In this document: in pieces, positions 32,738 through 42,264 of the stretch
How the letters are laid out: the number at the start of each line of letters is the position of its first letter
Position numbering within the stretch: the stretch's first letter is position 1
NCBI GenBank assembly: GCA_011526045.1
Contig: WYBE01000067.1
Coordinates: 62,001-126,000, forward strand
Source of the DNA: Nevskiales bacterium
Lineage (GTDB): Bacteria; Pseudomonadota; Gammaproteobacteria; Steroidobacterales; GCA-2729495
Length of the DNA stretch: 64,000 nt
Reading direction: 5' to 3'
Translations under genes and position numbers: made by a program
The notes under the pieces: generated by a model
What the model was told of the DNA's origin: nothing
Database searches by the model: none
What the model saw: the letters and a program-made list of their open reading frames with translations, nothing else

Positions 32738-33619
32738 ATGACCACTGCTTTCGCCCGCCAGGAAACCCCGACCCTCGAGGTTCGCCCGTTGACCGGCGCC
32801 CTCGGCTGCGAGATCTACGGCGTCAACCTCGCGACGCTCGATGAGCCGACCTTCCGCCAGATCCACCAGGCCTTCCTCGACCACTCCGCCGTCATGTTCC
32901 ACGACCAGAAGCTCACGCAGGAGCAGTTCGCCGCCTTCGGACGGCGCTTCGGTGAGCTCGAAGTCGAGCCCTTCCTGCCGCACAAGGCCGACGTGCCCGG
33001 CGTGTATTACCTGCGCGGCGCACCAAAGGACTCGAAGATTCTCTCGACCCAGAACCTCGGCTGGCACGCCGACCACAGCTACCAGACAAACCCGAGCCTC
33101 GGTGCGATGCTCTACGCGGTCGACGTGCCCGCCCACGGCGGCGACACGCTCTTCGCCAGCAACTATCTTTCATACGAGACACTTTCGCCGGCAATGCAGG
33201 CCTTCCTCGACGACAAGGTCGGCGTACACGACGTGCTCCAGTACGCGCTGAACTCCGGCCACGGCTCCACCGCGACCGTGAAGGCGATCGAGGTGTTGAA
33301 GGCCATGCGCGAGCGCTACCCGCAGATCGAGCACCCGCTGGTATGCCGCCACCCGGAGACCGGCCGCAAGATGCTCTACCTCAACTGTGCGTGGACGACG
33401 GCGATCAGGGACCTCACGCACGCCGAAAGCGAGGCCATCCTCGGCATGCTCAAGCGACACTCGGTCAAGGATGTCTTCTGCGCGCGTTTTCGCTATCGCC
33501 CAGGGTCACTGATGCTCTGGGACAACCGCGCCTTGCAGCACAGCCCGAACTCCGACTACACCGGCAAGCGGCTCATGTGGCGGCTCGCGCTGCACAGCAA
33601 CTGGCAACCGGGGACTTGA
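32738..33619 (+). CDS. TauD/TfdA-family 2-oxoglutarate-dependent dioxygenase
   Basis: A 293-residue Fe(II)/2-oxoglutarate dioxygenase. It has VRPLTGALGCEIYGVNL near the N-terminus, the iron-binding HxD in LGWHADHSY, and GGDTLFASNY. The distal iron His and oxoglutarate-binding Arg lie in LMLWDNRALQHSPNSDYTGKRLMWRL. The ATG at 32738 has a strong AAGGAGG 7 bases upstream; the open frame begins earlier at 32654 without homology. Relatives oxidise taurine, alkyl sulfates, 2,4-D or similar acids, and the substrate here cannot be told. It lies in the accessory DNA between yicC and gmk, under a palindromic operator. Confidence 0.93.
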   Translation: MTTAFARQETPTLEVRPLTGALGCEIYGVNLATLDEPTFRQIHQAFLDHSAVMFHDQKLTQEQFAAFGRRFGELEVEPFLPHKADVPGVYYLRGAPKDSKILSTQNLGWHADHSYQTNPSLGAMLYAVDVPAHGGDTLFASNYLSYETLSPAMQAFLDDKVGVHDVLQYALNSGHGSTATVKAIEVLKAMRERYPQIEHPLVCRHPETGRKMLYLNCAWTTAIRDLTHAESEAILGMLKRHSVKDVFCARFRYRPGSLMLWDNRALQHSPNSDYTGKRLMWRLALHSNWQPGT

Positions 33620-33750
33620 TCGTGCCTGCTCGATGTTCGGACTGAGCCGCAGGAATCACCGGCGCAACGACAGCCGCCAATGCAGAGCGCTCGCGTGCCG
33701 TGTAAAGCGGCTGTTCGATGCCGGGCGCAGCGCCAGCAGGGGCGTCCCCC

Positions 33751-34356
33751 TCAGCGCCGGCGCTTCCTCGCGCCCTTGAAGTCCCTGTTGAGCCGGTTCA
33801 GGTCGAAGCCCTTCGGGTCGAACACGCCGCCGATCCACCGCGCCATGTCTTCATGCTGCTCATGTGCGCGATCGCCGAGAATCTCCAGGAACAGCGCGTA
33901 GCCGTGCGGGCCACCAACGTCTTCCGGCGGACAGGCGTTCTCACCGGCCAGGCACACCGGCAGAGTCAGATCCTGAGTTGCCGCGTTGGGCGGCACGGAC
34001 TCGAACACGAGCCGATGCTGCCAGCCATCGCCCATGTCGTAGTGGTACTCGAACTCGCCGCGGACACCCAGATCGGAAACGACTGCGGCAACCGAGATCC
34101 GACGCTCATCGCGGTAATCGCGGCTATCCCGGTCGAGGCTGATTTCGTGAATCCACCATTCCGGCGCGACCACTCCCTCGCCGACGTGGAATTCGTGCGC
34201 GTGCGAATCCGTCCAGCCCATCACCCACTGCAGGTAGTGGTGCAGGCTCGCGAACGTCCATTGATTGGAGACCAGCACCCGCCGCCAGACGAGCGGCTCA
34301 ACGTCCAGCAGTTCGATGCGCAGGGCTACAGGTTGTGGTCGTGGGGGAGACGCCAT
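33751..34356 (-). CDS. Plasmid pRiA4b ORF-3-like protein
   Basis: A 201-residue protein of the pRiA4b ORF-3 family (also called IS1096 TnpR-like). Family sequence is plain: VALRIELLDVEPLVWRRVLVSNQWTFASLHHYLQWVMGW near the N-terminus, then HEFHV, FEYHYDMGDGWQHRLVFE, CLAGENACPPEDVGGPHGYALFLEIL and FDPKGFDLNRLNRDF. The function of the family is unknown; members are often carried on plasmids, transposons and islands. It is transcribed towards the dioxygenase gene. Its presence extends the accessory stretch up to gmk. Confidence 0.9.
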   Translation of the reverse strand: MASPPRPQPVALRIELLDVEPLVWRRVLVSNQWTFASLHHYLQWVMGWTDSHAHEFHVGEGVVAPEWWIHEISLDRDSRDYRDERRISVAAVVSDLGVRGEFEYHYDMGDGWQHRLVFESVPPNAATQDLTLPVCLAGENACPPEDVGGPHGYALFLEILGDRAHEQHEDMARWIGGVFDPKGFDLNRLNRDFKGARKRRR

Positions 34357-34638
34357 GCTTGACCCTCCGGAGCAGTCAGTGGAATGAGAACACAGGTTCT
34401 GGTGTGAGGATATTGACCGGGCTCATTTGCGGGGAAAGCATGGGCGATGAAGTCCTGCACCAGTTTGCTCAATACGTTGGGTAAACTGCTTGCGGGTCGG
34501 AGACTACCTGAACGCCGCGTGAAGCAGCTTCGCCGGTAGCTGGAAGCTTTGCTGACGAGACCAGGTGATGCCGTTACTCTCTGATAATCGAACACGCGCA
34601 AGTGCACCGCACCAACGGCCGCTGAACGCCGAGTGACG
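34357..34638. other. Gap between pRiA4b ORF-3-like gene and gmk
   Basis: About 280 bp with lower GC than its surroundings. I see no gene, no further copy of the yicC attachment repeat and no terminal inverted repeats. TGATAATC near 34583 could be a -10 for gmk, but no convincing -35 precedes it. Confidence 0.4.
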
Positions 34639-35262
34639 ATGCCGCGCGGAAAGCTTTTCGTCATCAGTGCCCCGTCGGGCGCCGGCAAGACCACGCTTAC
34701 GCGCGCGCTTCTCGATGCCGACCCGGGCCTGCGCTTTTCCGTTTCCTTCACGACCCGGGCGGCGCGCAGCGGTGAGCTGGATGGCCGGGATTACTTCTTC
34801 GTCGACCGTGACCGGTTCGAGGCGATGATTGCAGGCGGTGAGTTGCTCGAGCACGCACAGGTGTTCGGCAACTACTACGGCACGGGGAGAGCGCAGATCG
34901 AGCGGCATACCAGCGCCGGGCACAACGTGATCCTCGACATCGACTGGCAGGGCGCACGACAGGTGCGCGCGCGCATGCCGCAGAGCGTGCTGATCTTCAT
35001 CATGCCGCCGTCGCTCGCCGAGCTCGAGCGCCGGCTGCGCGGTCGGGCAACGGACGACGACGCGGTGATTCGCCGGCGGCTGTCCGAAGCCCGGGCCGAC
35101 ATGGAGCACTGGACCGAATTCGATCATGTCGTCATCAACGACGATGTGCCGGCCGCGCTTGCCGCGGTGCAGACCGTCATAAAAGGAGCAGGCGCCGCCT
35201 GCGCGGCCGGCAATCCGGCGCTGCGGCAACGGCTCGAGGCGATCGTGGCGAATCGCGGCTGA
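34639..35262 (+). CDS. gmk: Guanylate kinase
   Basis: A 207-residue GMP kinase that phosphorylates GMP to GDP with ATP. The P-loop is SAPSGAGKTT, the GMP-binding segment is SFTTRAARSGELDGRDYFFV, and DIDWQGARQVRARMP and the RL-rich lid (ELERRLRGRATDDDAVIRRRL) follow. The start is the ATG at 34639; a GTG two codons upstream is also possible. The last four codons and the stop (AATCGCGGCTGA) lie inside a REP repeat, so the C-terminus was shaped by a repeat insertion. It heads gmk-rpoZ-spoT. Confidence 0.97.
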   Translation: MPRGKLFVISAPSGAGKTTLTRALLDADPGLRFSVSFTTRAARSGELDGRDYFFVDRDRFEAMIAGGELLEHAQVFGNYYGTGRAQIERHTSAGHNVILDIDWQGARQVRARMPQSVLIFIMPPSLAELERRLRGRATDDDAVIRRRLSEARADMEHWTEFDHVVINDDVPAALAAVQTVIKGAGAACAAGNPALRQRLEAIVANRG

Positions 35263-35324
35263 CGCCGCTCCTGCAACGGCAAGGGGCGATCCTAGGGAAT
35301 CGCGGCTTGCCCCGCTCCTACAGA
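35251..35324. repeat. REP pair at the end of gmk
   Basis: Two copies of the REP unit (CGCGGCT...CCGCTCCT) start at 35251 and 35299, 48 bp apart. The first supplies the gmk stop codon. Nothing else is seen in the gap up to rpoZ. Confidence 0.82.
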
Positions 35325-35425
35325 GCAAGCCCGAAAAGGCTTGCGAGGGGACGACCCGACGGCGGGTTGCGCCGGGCAGCGCCTCCGGTTAGCCTTTGCG
35401 GCCCCGTTACTCCCGGAACCTCCCG

Positions 35426-35719
35426 ATGGCCCGAATTACCGTCGAAGATTGCCTCGGCAACGTCGAGAACATTTTCGAGCTCGTCATGGTCGCCGCCAAG
35501 CGCGCCCGACGCCTGGCCAATGGCGCCCCCAACCACCTCGACTGGGAGAACGACAAGCCAACGGTGCTCGCGCTGCGCGAGATTGCCGCCGGCCTGGTCG
35601 GGCCGGATATCCTCGCCGAGGCCGACCCGACGCCCGCCGACCTCTTCGCAACCGAGCAGGCCGACGACCTGCTGGCCGGCCCGCCGATCAACATGAACGA
35701 CGACTCCGACCTGATCTGA
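35426..35719 (+). CDS. rpoZ: RNA polymerase omega subunit
   Basis: A 97-residue omega subunit that helps assemble beta' into RNA polymerase and forms part of the ppGpp site 1 in proteobacteria. The N-terminus [34 protein letters not shown] is diagnostic, followed by [17 protein letters not shown]. The start at 35426 matches the family start; the frame is open ten codons earlier. It lies between gmk and spoT as in E. coli. Confidence 0.97.
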   Translation: MARITVEDCLGNVENIFELVMVAAKRARRLANGAPNHLDWENDKPTVLALREIAAGLVGPDILAEADPTPADLFATEQADDLLAGPPINMNDDSDLI

Positions 35720-35801
35720 TCGCGCATTAAGTCCACTGGCAGGGCGCGCGCCGCCCGCCCACGCAGCCGGTCCGGCTGCACCCCTGGAGTAGAATCCGGG
35801 C

Positions 35802-37982
35802 ATGGATTACGGCGCCTTGCTGCTCAACCGGTTACCGCTCGTCGGCCGGCGGAATTTCGGCCTCCGGCAGCTGCTCGCGCGCCTGGATTACCTGCCCCGG
35901 GAACAACTCGAGCAGATCACCGCGGCCTACGATTTCGCCGCCAGCGCCCACGAAGGGCAGAAGCGGCTGTCCGGCGAGCCCTACATCACGCACCCGGTCG
36001 CGGTGGCGAACGTCCTCGCCCAGCTGCGCCTCGACTACCAGACCATCGCCGCCGCGCTCCTGCATGACGTGATCGAGGACACGCCCACTGCCAAGGAACA
36101 GATCCAGAAGCAGTTCGGCGTGGAGGTGGCCGCGCTCGTGGATGGCGTGAGCAAGCTCGACCAGCTCTCGTTCACCAGCCGTGCGGAGGCGCAGGCCGAG
36201 AGCTTCCGCAAGATGGTCCTGGCGATGGTGGAGGACATCCGCGTCATCCTGGTGAAGCTCGCCGATCGCCTCCACAACATGCAGACGCTCGACCCGATGC
36301 CGCCGGAAAAACGCCAGCGTATTGCGCGCGAAACGCTCGACGTCTACGCACCGATTGCCAACCGGCTCGGCATCAACACGATCAAGACGGAACTGGAAGA
36401 TCTCGGGTTCCGCTACGCCTACCCGTTCCGCTACCGCGTGCTCGACAAGGCGGTGCGCCGGGCGGAGGGCAACCAGCGGCAGTTCCTGAAGCGCATCGAA
36501 GAGCGCCTGCAGAAAGCGCTGACCGAGTCCGGCATCGACGGCAAAGTGGCAGGACGCAAGAAGCACCTCTACAGCATCTACCGCAAGATGATCCGCAAGC
36601 ATCTGTCGCTGTCGGAGATCGCCGACGTGTTCGCGTTTCGCCTCATCATGAGCGATGTCGACAGTTGCTACCGCGCGCTCGGCATCGTGCACCAGCTCTA
36701 CAAGCCGATGCCGGGCAAGTTCAAGGACTACGTCGCGATCCCCCGCGTGAACGGCTACCAGTCACTGCACACGGTGCTACTGGGGCCGAACGGCATACCG
36801 ATAGAGGTGCAGATCCGCACCGAGCAGATGGACCGCATCGCCGAGTCCGGCATTGCCTCGCACTGGGCGTACAAGGAAACCGGCGCCGAGCGTGAGGAAA
36901 TGCAGCCGCAGGCGCGGGCGCGCGAGTGGCTGGCGAGCATCAGCGAGATGCAGGCAGCCGCCAACTCCGAAGAGTTCCTCGAACACGTGAAGGTGGACCT
37001 GTTCCCCGACAAGGTGTACGTCTTCACGCCGAAGGGCGACATCCTGCGCCTGCCGCGCGGGGCGACCTGCGTGGACTTCGCCTACGCCGTTCACACGGAT
37101 GTGGGCAACCGCTGCGTAGCCGCCAAGATCGACCGCCGCCTCGTCCCGTTGCGCACCCCGCTGAACAGCGGCGAGACCGTCGAGATCATCACCGCCAAGA
37201 GCGCGCGGCCCAACCCCGCCTGGGTCAATTTCGTCGTATCCGCCAAGGCCCGGTCTGCCATTCGCCAGTTCCTGAAGAATCTGCAGCAGAGCGAGGCGCG
37301 CGAACTCGGCCGGCGCCTGCTGGACCAGTCGTTGCGCGACTTCCGCTCTGCGCTCCGCAAGGTCAGTCGCGAGCAGATGCAGGCGCTGCTCGACGAACTC
37401 GGGCTCAACAACACGAACGAACTGTTCGAGCAGATCGGGCTCGGCGAGCGTCTCGCGCCGGTAGTCGCCACGATGCTGCAGGCGGGTGCCGCAGCCGGGC
37501 CCGGGCAACCCGAGGCGGTCAACGCTCCGGCCAGGCCCTCGCCGATCACCATTGCCGGCACGGAGGGCATGGTGGTCAGCTACGCCCGCTGCTGCCACCC
37601 GATCCCCGGCGACGCCATCATGGGCTACCTGAGCGCCGGCCGGGGCGTGGTCATCCATCGCAACGTCTGCGGTAACCTCAGCGAGTACCGCAAGCAGCCA
37701 CACAAGTGGATCCCGGTGAACTGGGAGCCCGGCATCGAGCGGGATTTCTCCGTGGAAATCCGTATCGATGTGCAGAACAAGCCCGGCGTGCTGGCCGACG
37801 TAGCTGCCCGCATCGGCGACGCAGGCTCGAACATCGAGCAGGTCTCGGTGGACGAGCGCATGGAGGAGACGGCGGCGCTGATATTCTCCATCCTGGTGAG
37901 AGACCGCAAACACCTGGCGCAGGTCATCAAGAGCATCAGGCCGATGCCGATGGTCAAGAAGGTGACCCGGACCTGCGCCTGA
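35802..37982 (+). CDS. spoT: Bifunctional (p)ppGpp synthetase/hydrolase
   Basis: A 726-residue RelA/SpoT homologue controlling the stringent response. An intact HD hydrolase domain is present: ITHPVAVAN and [10 protein letters not shown] near residue 88. The synthetase domain shows [12 protein letters not shown], with the Arg-Lys-rich G-loop signature of bifunctional enzymes, then [13 protein letters not shown] and VEVQIRT-type [14 protein letters not shown] domain ([28 protein letters not shown]), a helical/zinc-finger region ([12 protein letters not shown]) and a C-terminal ACT domain ([24 protein letters not shown]) follow. It is the only RSH gene in the window. Confidence 0.97.
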   Translation: MDYGALLLNRLPLVGRRNFGLRQLLARLDYLPREQLEQITAAYDFAASAHEGQKRLSGEPYITHPVAVANVLAQLRLDYQTIAAALLHDVIEDTPTAKEQIQKQFGVEVAALVDGVSKLDQLSFTSRAEAQAESFRKMVLAMVEDIRVILVKLADRLHNMQTLDPMPPEKRQRIARETLDVYAPIANRLGINTIKTELEDLGFRYAYPFRYRVLDKAVRRAEGNQRQFLKRIEERLQKALTESGIDGKVAGRKKHLYSIYRKMIRKHLSLSEIADVFAFRLIMSDVDSCYRALGIVHQLYKPMPGKFKDYVAIPRVNGYQSLHTVLLGPNGIPIEVQIRTEQMDRIAESGIASHWAYKETGAEREEMQPQARAREWLASISEMQAAANSEEFLEHVKVDLFPDKVYVFTPKGDILRLPRGATCVDFAYAVHTDVGNRCVAAKIDRRLVPLRTPLNSGETVEIITAKSARPNPAWVNFVVSAKARSAIRQFLKNLQQSEARELGRRLLDQSLRDFRSALRKVSREQMQALLDELGLNNTNELFEQIGLGERLAPVVATMLQAGAAAGPGQPEAVNAPARPSPITIAGTEGMVVSYARCCHPIPGDAIMGYLSAGRGVVIHRNVCGNLSEYRKQPHKWIPVNWEPGIERDFSVEIRIDVQNKPGVLADVAARIGDAGSNIEQVSVDERMEETAALIFSILVRDRKHLAQVIKSIRPMPMVKKVTRTCA

Positions 37983-38011
37983 CACGAAACCGCGCCAATG
38001 GAGCAACACTC

Positions 38012-38392
38012 ATGACGAAAAAGGCGATCAACACGCCGCGGGCGCCCGCGGCCATCGGCACGTACTCGCAGGCCGTTCGGGCCGCCGGGATGGTGTACCT
38101 GTCCGGGCAGGTACCGCTCGACCCGGCCACGGGCGAATTGGTCGCCGGCGACATCCGCGCGCAGATCCACCAGGTATTTCGCAATCTCGCGGCAGTCGCC
38201 GAAGCGGCCGGCCTCGGGCTGGAGAGCGCCGTGAAGGTCAACGTATTCCTCACCGACCTCGGCCATTTCGCGGCGGTGAACGAGATCATGGCGGAATATT
38301 TTCCGCAGCCGTTTCCGGCGCGGGCGGCGATCGGTGTGGCCGCCCTGCCGCGCGGCGCCGCGGTGGAGGCGGATGCCATCCTTTGCGGCTAG
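38012..38392 (+). CDS. ridA: RidA family enamine/imine deaminase
   Basis: A 126-residue RidA (YjgF/YER057c/UK114) protein that hydrolyses reactive 2-aminoacrylate and related enamines made by PLP enzymes. The signature is intact: [28 protein letters not shown], then [23 protein letters not shown] and the active-site Arg in [18 protein letters not shown]. The gene starts 30 bp after spoT, a common arrangement. The frame is open into spoT but without meaning. Confidence 0.96.
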   Translation: MTKKAINTPRAPAAIGTYSQAVRAAGMVYLSGQVPLDPATGELVAGDIRAQIHQVFRNLAAVAEAAGLGLESAVKVNVFLTDLGHFAAVNEIMAEYFPQPFPARAAIGVAALPRGAAVEADAILCG

Positions 38393-38457
38393 ACCGGCGT
38401 AGACGCAGCGGCGTCCTGCGACGGCCGGCCATTCCGGGCTGAGCGCGAGGCCGGAAC

Positions 38458-40527
38458 GTGCCGGAGACGATACCGGAGGAACTGACCGCGCTGCGCGGTG
38501 TCGGCAACTCGCTGCGCGAGCGCCTGCAACGCCTTGGCGTCCATCGCCCTGTGGACCTGCTATTCCTGCTGCCGCAGCGCTACGAGGATCGCACCCGGCT
38601 CACGCCGCTCGGCGCGGTGGTGCCCGGGCGGCGCGTGGTGGTGCGGGGTGAGGTTGCACTCAGCGAAGTGGTGTACCGGCGCCGGCGCAGCCTGCTGTGC
38701 CGGCTTGCGGACGGCACCGGGCAGATCACCCTGCGATTCTTCTATTTCAGCAAGGCTCAGCAGGAGGGCCTGGCGCGGGGGAGGCGCCTGGTGTGCTTCG
38801 GCGAGGCCCGGGTCGGGCCGGGTGGGCTGGAGATGGTGCACCCGGAGTATCGCGTGCTCGCCGCCGAGGAGCCGGTTGCGCTCGAGCAGTCGCTCACCCC
38901 GGTCTATCCCACCACCGAGGGCCTGCAGCAGTTTCGGCTGCGCAACCTGATCGCACAGGCGCTCGACCGGTTCTTGCCGCTGCTGCCCGACTGGCTGCCG
39001 GCGGCCGCTACCGCGGGCTATCCGGCACTGCGCGATGCCCTCGCGTACCTGCACCGGCCGCCACCCGGCGCCGATCTCGCGCAGCTCGCCGCGGGCACGC
39101 ATCCCTGTCAGCGGCGGCTCGCGCTCGAGGAGCTGCTCGCCCATCACCTGAGCCTGCGACGCCTGCGCGAACATGGCCGGCGCGAGAGCGCGGTCGCCCT
39201 GCCGCCGGCCGACGCGCTGCGCCGGAAATTCTTCGGGCAGCTCGGCTTCACGCTCACTGCCGGCCAGCGCCAGTCACTCGCCGAGATCGACGCCGACCTC
39301 GCCCTGCCGCACCCCATGATGCGGCTCGTCCAGGGGGATGTCGGCTGTGGCAAGACCGTGGTCGCGGCGGCTGCAGCCCTGCGGGCCGTGGCACACGGCC
39401 ACCAGGTCGCCGTGATGGCGCCGACGGAGCTGCTGACCGAGCAGCACCGGCGCAGTTTCCAGCGCTGGTTCGAGCCGCTCGGCATTGGCACGGTGTGGCT
39501 GAGCGGCAGCCTGTCGCGCCGCGAGCGACAGGCCGCCTACGAGGCCATCGGCAGCGGCCGCGGACAGGTGATCATCGGCACGCACGCCCTGTTCCAGGAG
39601 GGCCTCGAGTACCGCAGCCTGGCGCTGCTGGTGGTCGACGAGCAGCACCGCTTCGGTGTCCACCAGCGCCTGGCGCTGATGCAGAAGGGCGCGGCCGGCG
39701 ACACGCGTCCACACCAGCTGGTGATGACGGCCACCCCCATCCCGCGCACCCTGGCGATGACGATGTACGCGGACCTCGACACCTCGCTGATCCGCGAACT
39801 GCCGCCTGGGCGGCAGCCCGTGCAGACGGTGGCACTGCCGGACCGGCGCCGGCCGGAGCTGGTGGCACGGGTGCGTGAGGCCGCCGGTGCGGGCCAGCGC
39901 GCCTACTGGGTGTGCCCGCTGATCGAAGACTCCGAGGCGCTCGACTACCAGGCGGCCGAATCGACACACGCCATGCTGGCCGAAGCCCTGCCGGAGCTCG
40001 CGGTGGGCCTGGTCCACGGCCGCATGAAGCCGGACGAGAAGGACAAGGTGATGCGCGCGTTCGCCGCGGGCGCCGTGCAGGTGCTGGTCGCCACGACCGT
40101 GATCGAGGTGGGCGTGGACGTGCCGGAGGCAACCCTCATGATCGTCGAGAACGCCGAGCGCATGGGGCTCGCGCAGTTGCACCAGTTGCGCGGCCGCGTG
40201 GGCCGGGGCACCGGCGCATCGAGCTGCGTGCTCGTCTACCACAGCCCGTTGTCGGAAATCGCCCGCCAGCGCCTCGAGGTACTGCGCCAGACCAGCGATG
40301 GCTTCGAGGTTGCGCAGCGCGACCTGGAACTGCGCGGACCCGGTGAGGTGCTCGGCACGCGCCAGACCGGCATGCTGCAACTTCGCGTCGCCGACCTGTC
40401 GCGCGACGCCGCCCTGCTGCCAGCGGTGCAGGACATGGCCAGGGAGCTGTTCGCGTCCTCGTCGCAGGCCGTCGAGTCCCTGATTCGCCGCTGGATAGGT
40501 GAGGGCAGCCGCTACGGCAACGTATGA
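38458..40527 (+). CDS. recG: ATP-dependent DNA helicase RecG
   Basis: A 689-residue branch-migrating helicase that remodels stalled forks and Holliday junctions. The N-terminal wedge domain (LTALRGVGNSLRERLQRLGV, RYEDRTRLTPL) is followed by helicase lobes. These show Walker A GDVGCGKT (a Cys in place of the usual Ser), motif II DEQHRFG, motif III TATPIPRT and motif VI QLRGRVGRG. The TRG hairpin region and LRGPGEVLGTRQTG close the protein. The start is a GTG at 38458. ubiA begins within its last codons (4-bp overlap). Confidence 0.97.
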   Translation: MPETIPEELTALRGVGNSLRERLQRLGVHRPVDLLFLLPQRYEDRTRLTPLGAVVPGRRVVVRGEVALSEVVYRRRRSLLCRLADGTGQITLRFFYFSKAQQEGLARGRRLVCFGEARVGPGGLEMVHPEYRVLAAEEPVALEQSLTPVYPTTEGLQQFRLRNLIAQALDRFLPLLPDWLPAAATAGYPALRDALAYLHRPPPGADLAQLAAGTHPCQRRLALEELLAHHLSLRRLREHGRRESAVALPPADALRRKFFGQLGFTLTAGQRQSLAEIDADLALPHPMMRLVQGDVGCGKTVVAAAAALRAVAHGHQVAVMAPTELLTEQHRRSFQRWFEPLGIGTVWLSGSLSRRERQAAYEAIGSGRGQVIIGTHALFQEGLEYRSLALLVVDEQHRFGVHQRLALMQKGAAGDTRPHQLVMTATPIPRTLAMTMYADLDTSLIRELPPGRQPVQTVALPDRRRPELVARVREAAGAGQRAYWVCPLIEDSEALDYQAAESTHAMLAEALPELAVGLVHGRMKPDEKDKVMRAFAAGAVQVLVATTVIEVGVDVPEATLMIVENAERMGLAQLHQLRGRVGRGTGASSCVLVYHSPLSEIARQRLEVLRQTSDGFEVAQRDLELRGPGEVLGTRQTGMLQLRVADLSRDAALLPAVQDMARELFASSSQAVESLIRRWIGEGSRYGNV

Positions 40528-41441
40528 TCCCGCCCATGCCATCCCGGGATGCCCGACCGCCGCCGCTTGCCGCCGGACTGCTGGATTCCCTGCAGCAGTA
40601 CCTGCGACTCATGCGCCTGGACCGCCCCATCGGCATCTGGCTGCTGCTCTGGCCGGCGCTGTGGGGCCTGTGGGTTGCGGCCGAGGGTCGGCCGCAACCA
40701 CGGATCTTTGCGGTGATGGTCCTGGGCGTCGTCGTCATGCGGTCGGCCGGTTGCGTGATCAACGATTACGCGGACCGCGACTTCGATCCCCGCGTGGCGC
40801 GCACCCGCGACCGGCCCCTGGCGTCCGGCCGGGTATCGCCCGCCGAGGCGCTGGTCCTGTTTACCGCCTTGTCGCTGCTCGCGATCGCCCTCGCGCTGAT
40901 GCTCGACCCGCTGGCACGCGTGCTGGCCGTGGTCGGCGGCCTGCTCACCATCGTCTACCCCTTCATGAAGCGCGTGATCGCGGCACCGCAACTGGTACTC
41001 GGCGCCGCATTCGGCTGGAGCATCCCGATGGCGTTTGCAGCGGAAACCGGCGCAGTGCCACGCCTCGCCTGGCTGATGTGGCTGGCAGTAGTCGTCTGGG
41101 CGCTGATCTACGACACGATGTACGCGATGGCCGACCGCGCCGATGACCTGCGTGTCGGCGTGAAATCCACGGCGATACTCTTCGGCAGCGCAGATGTATT
41201 CATCGTGAGCCTGCTGATGATCGTGCTGCTGCTCGGGCTCGCGCTGGTCGGACACCTCGCGGCGCTCGGACCGTGGTACTTCGGCTCCCTGCCGGCGGCT
41301 GCGGCGTTGCTCCTGCGCCAGCGCCACCTCATTGCCGGGCGCGACCCGGCACGCTGCTTTCAGGCCTTCCTCGAGAGCCACCTGGTTGGCGCGGCGGTAT
41401 TCGCCGGCATCCTGCTCGACGTCACCTTCCGACAGGCGTAG
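40524..41441 (+). CDS. ubiA: 4-hydroxybenzoate polyprenyltransferase
   Basis: A 305-residue integral membrane prenyltransferase that attaches the polyprenyl chain to 4-hydroxybenzoate in ubiquinone synthesis. Two Asp-rich Mg2+/diphosphate motifs are visible: NDYADRDFD (about residues 80-88) and DRADDLRVGVKSTA. Eight to nine hydrophobic helices are evident. The start at 40524 overlaps recG; an ATG four codons later (MPSRDA) is also possible. Chorismate lyase (ubiC) is not adjacent. Confidence 0.96.
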   Translation: MIPPMPSRDARPPPLAAGLLDSLQQYLRLMRLDRPIGIWLLLWPALWGLWVAAEGRPQPRIFAVMVLGVVVMRSAGCVINDYADRDFDPRVARTRDRPLASGRVSPAEALVLFTALSLLAIALALMLDPLARVLAVVGGLLTIVYPFMKRVIAAPQLVLGAAFGWSIPMAFAAETGAVPRLAWLMWLAVVVWALIYDTMYAMADRADDLRVGVKSTAILFGSADVFIVSLLMIVLLLGLALVGHLAALGPWYFGSLPAAAALLLRQRHLIAGRDPARCFQAFLESHLVGAAVFAGILLDVTFRQA

Positions 41442-42174
41442 CAGCGCGAGCCGCCCCGGCACCGCGACCCGGTGTACGCGCGGGGGCCCACACCTCTACC
41501 GAGACAGCGCCGGCCGCGCGCAGCGCCCCAGCCAACGCGGCCACCGTGCTGCCGGTGGTGATCACGTCGTCGAGCACCGCGACCCGTGCGCCCCGGCAAC
41601 CGGGGCTCGCGCGGAAAGCGCCGCGCAGATTGCGCCGCCGCTGCAGCGCCGTCAGACCGGTCTGCTCGGGCGTGCCGCGGATGCGTTCGACGAGGCGGGG
41701 GGACAGCGGCAGCCCGAGCCTGCGCGCCACCGGCCGGGCAATCTCCAGTGCCTGGTTGTAGCCGCGGCGCGCCAGTCGGCCACGGTGTAACGGCACGGGC
41801 ACGAGCACGTCGGGCCGGGGACGATCACCGGCTTCACGCGCCAGGAACTCTCCGAGCAGCTCGCCGAGCGCACGTGCAAAGTAGAGCTGGCGATGGAACT
41901 TGGCACCGGTCACCATCCGGTCCACCGGGAACTCGTAGGTGAGCGGCGCAATCACCGCGCCGTGACCAGGCAGGCGGGTGCCGCAGCACCCGCAGGGCCC
42001 GGTGCCCGTGCCGGACGGCAGCCCGACACCGCAGCCCGGGCAGACTGCCCCGAGCCAGGGCAGATCTGCCTGGCAACCGCCACAAATTGAATTAACTACA
42101 CCCGGTTCGTTGCACAGCACGCAGCGGCGTGGGACCAGGCAGGCGAGGAATGCGTCGACCCTGGACGCGATCAT
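41422..42174 (-). CDS. comF: ComF family protein (phosphoribosyltransferase fold)
   Basis: A 250-residue ComF protein, related to competence factor ComFC and E. coli GntX. The N-terminal double zinc ribbon shows [27 protein letters not shown] and [12 protein letters not shown]. The C-terminal PRTase domain has [25 protein letters not shown] and the PRPP loop [15 protein letters not shown] role in transformation-associated DNA uptake is known for some members. The start at 42174 ([10 protein letters not shown]) fits the family; the open frame to 42249 runs into the bioB leader. It converges with ubiA, overlapping by 20 bp, and is divergent from bioB. Confidence 0.94.
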   Translation of the reverse strand: MIASRVDAFLACLVPRRCVLCNEPGVVNSICGGCQADLPWLGAVCPGCGVGLPSGTGTGPCGCCGTRLPGHGAVIAPLTYEFPVDRMVTGAKFHRQLYFARALGELLGEFLAREAGDRPRPDVLVPVPLHRGRLARRGYNQALEIARPVARRLGLPLSPRLVERIRGTPEQTGLTALQRRRNLRGAFRASPGCRGARVAVLDDVITTGSTVAALAGALRAAGAVSVEVWAPARTPGRGAGAARAATPVGR

Positions 42175-42177
42175 AGG

Positions 42178-42213
42178 TTGACAGTGCCGGAACCGCTTTT
42201 CGATACTGCGCCA
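42178..42213 (+). promoter_or_regulatory. Candidate bioB promoter
   Basis: TTGACA (42178-42183) is followed after 18 bp by GATACT, in the comF-bioB divergent gap. If used, transcripts start near 42215, which excludes the TTG at 42178 as the bioB start. No BirA operator (TTGTAAACC...GGTTTACAA) is visible. Confidence 0.45.
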
Positions 42214-42264
42214 TTCTCGACCGGCAGCGGGCCGCCGTCCGACCCGCAAATCAGGGCTGATTGC

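Noticed and set aside
33620-34638. Second mobile-element boundary near gmk
   Set aside because: I looked for another yicC attachment copy or inverted terminal repeats and found none, so the dioxygenase and pRiA4b-like genes are called accessory without a defined element.
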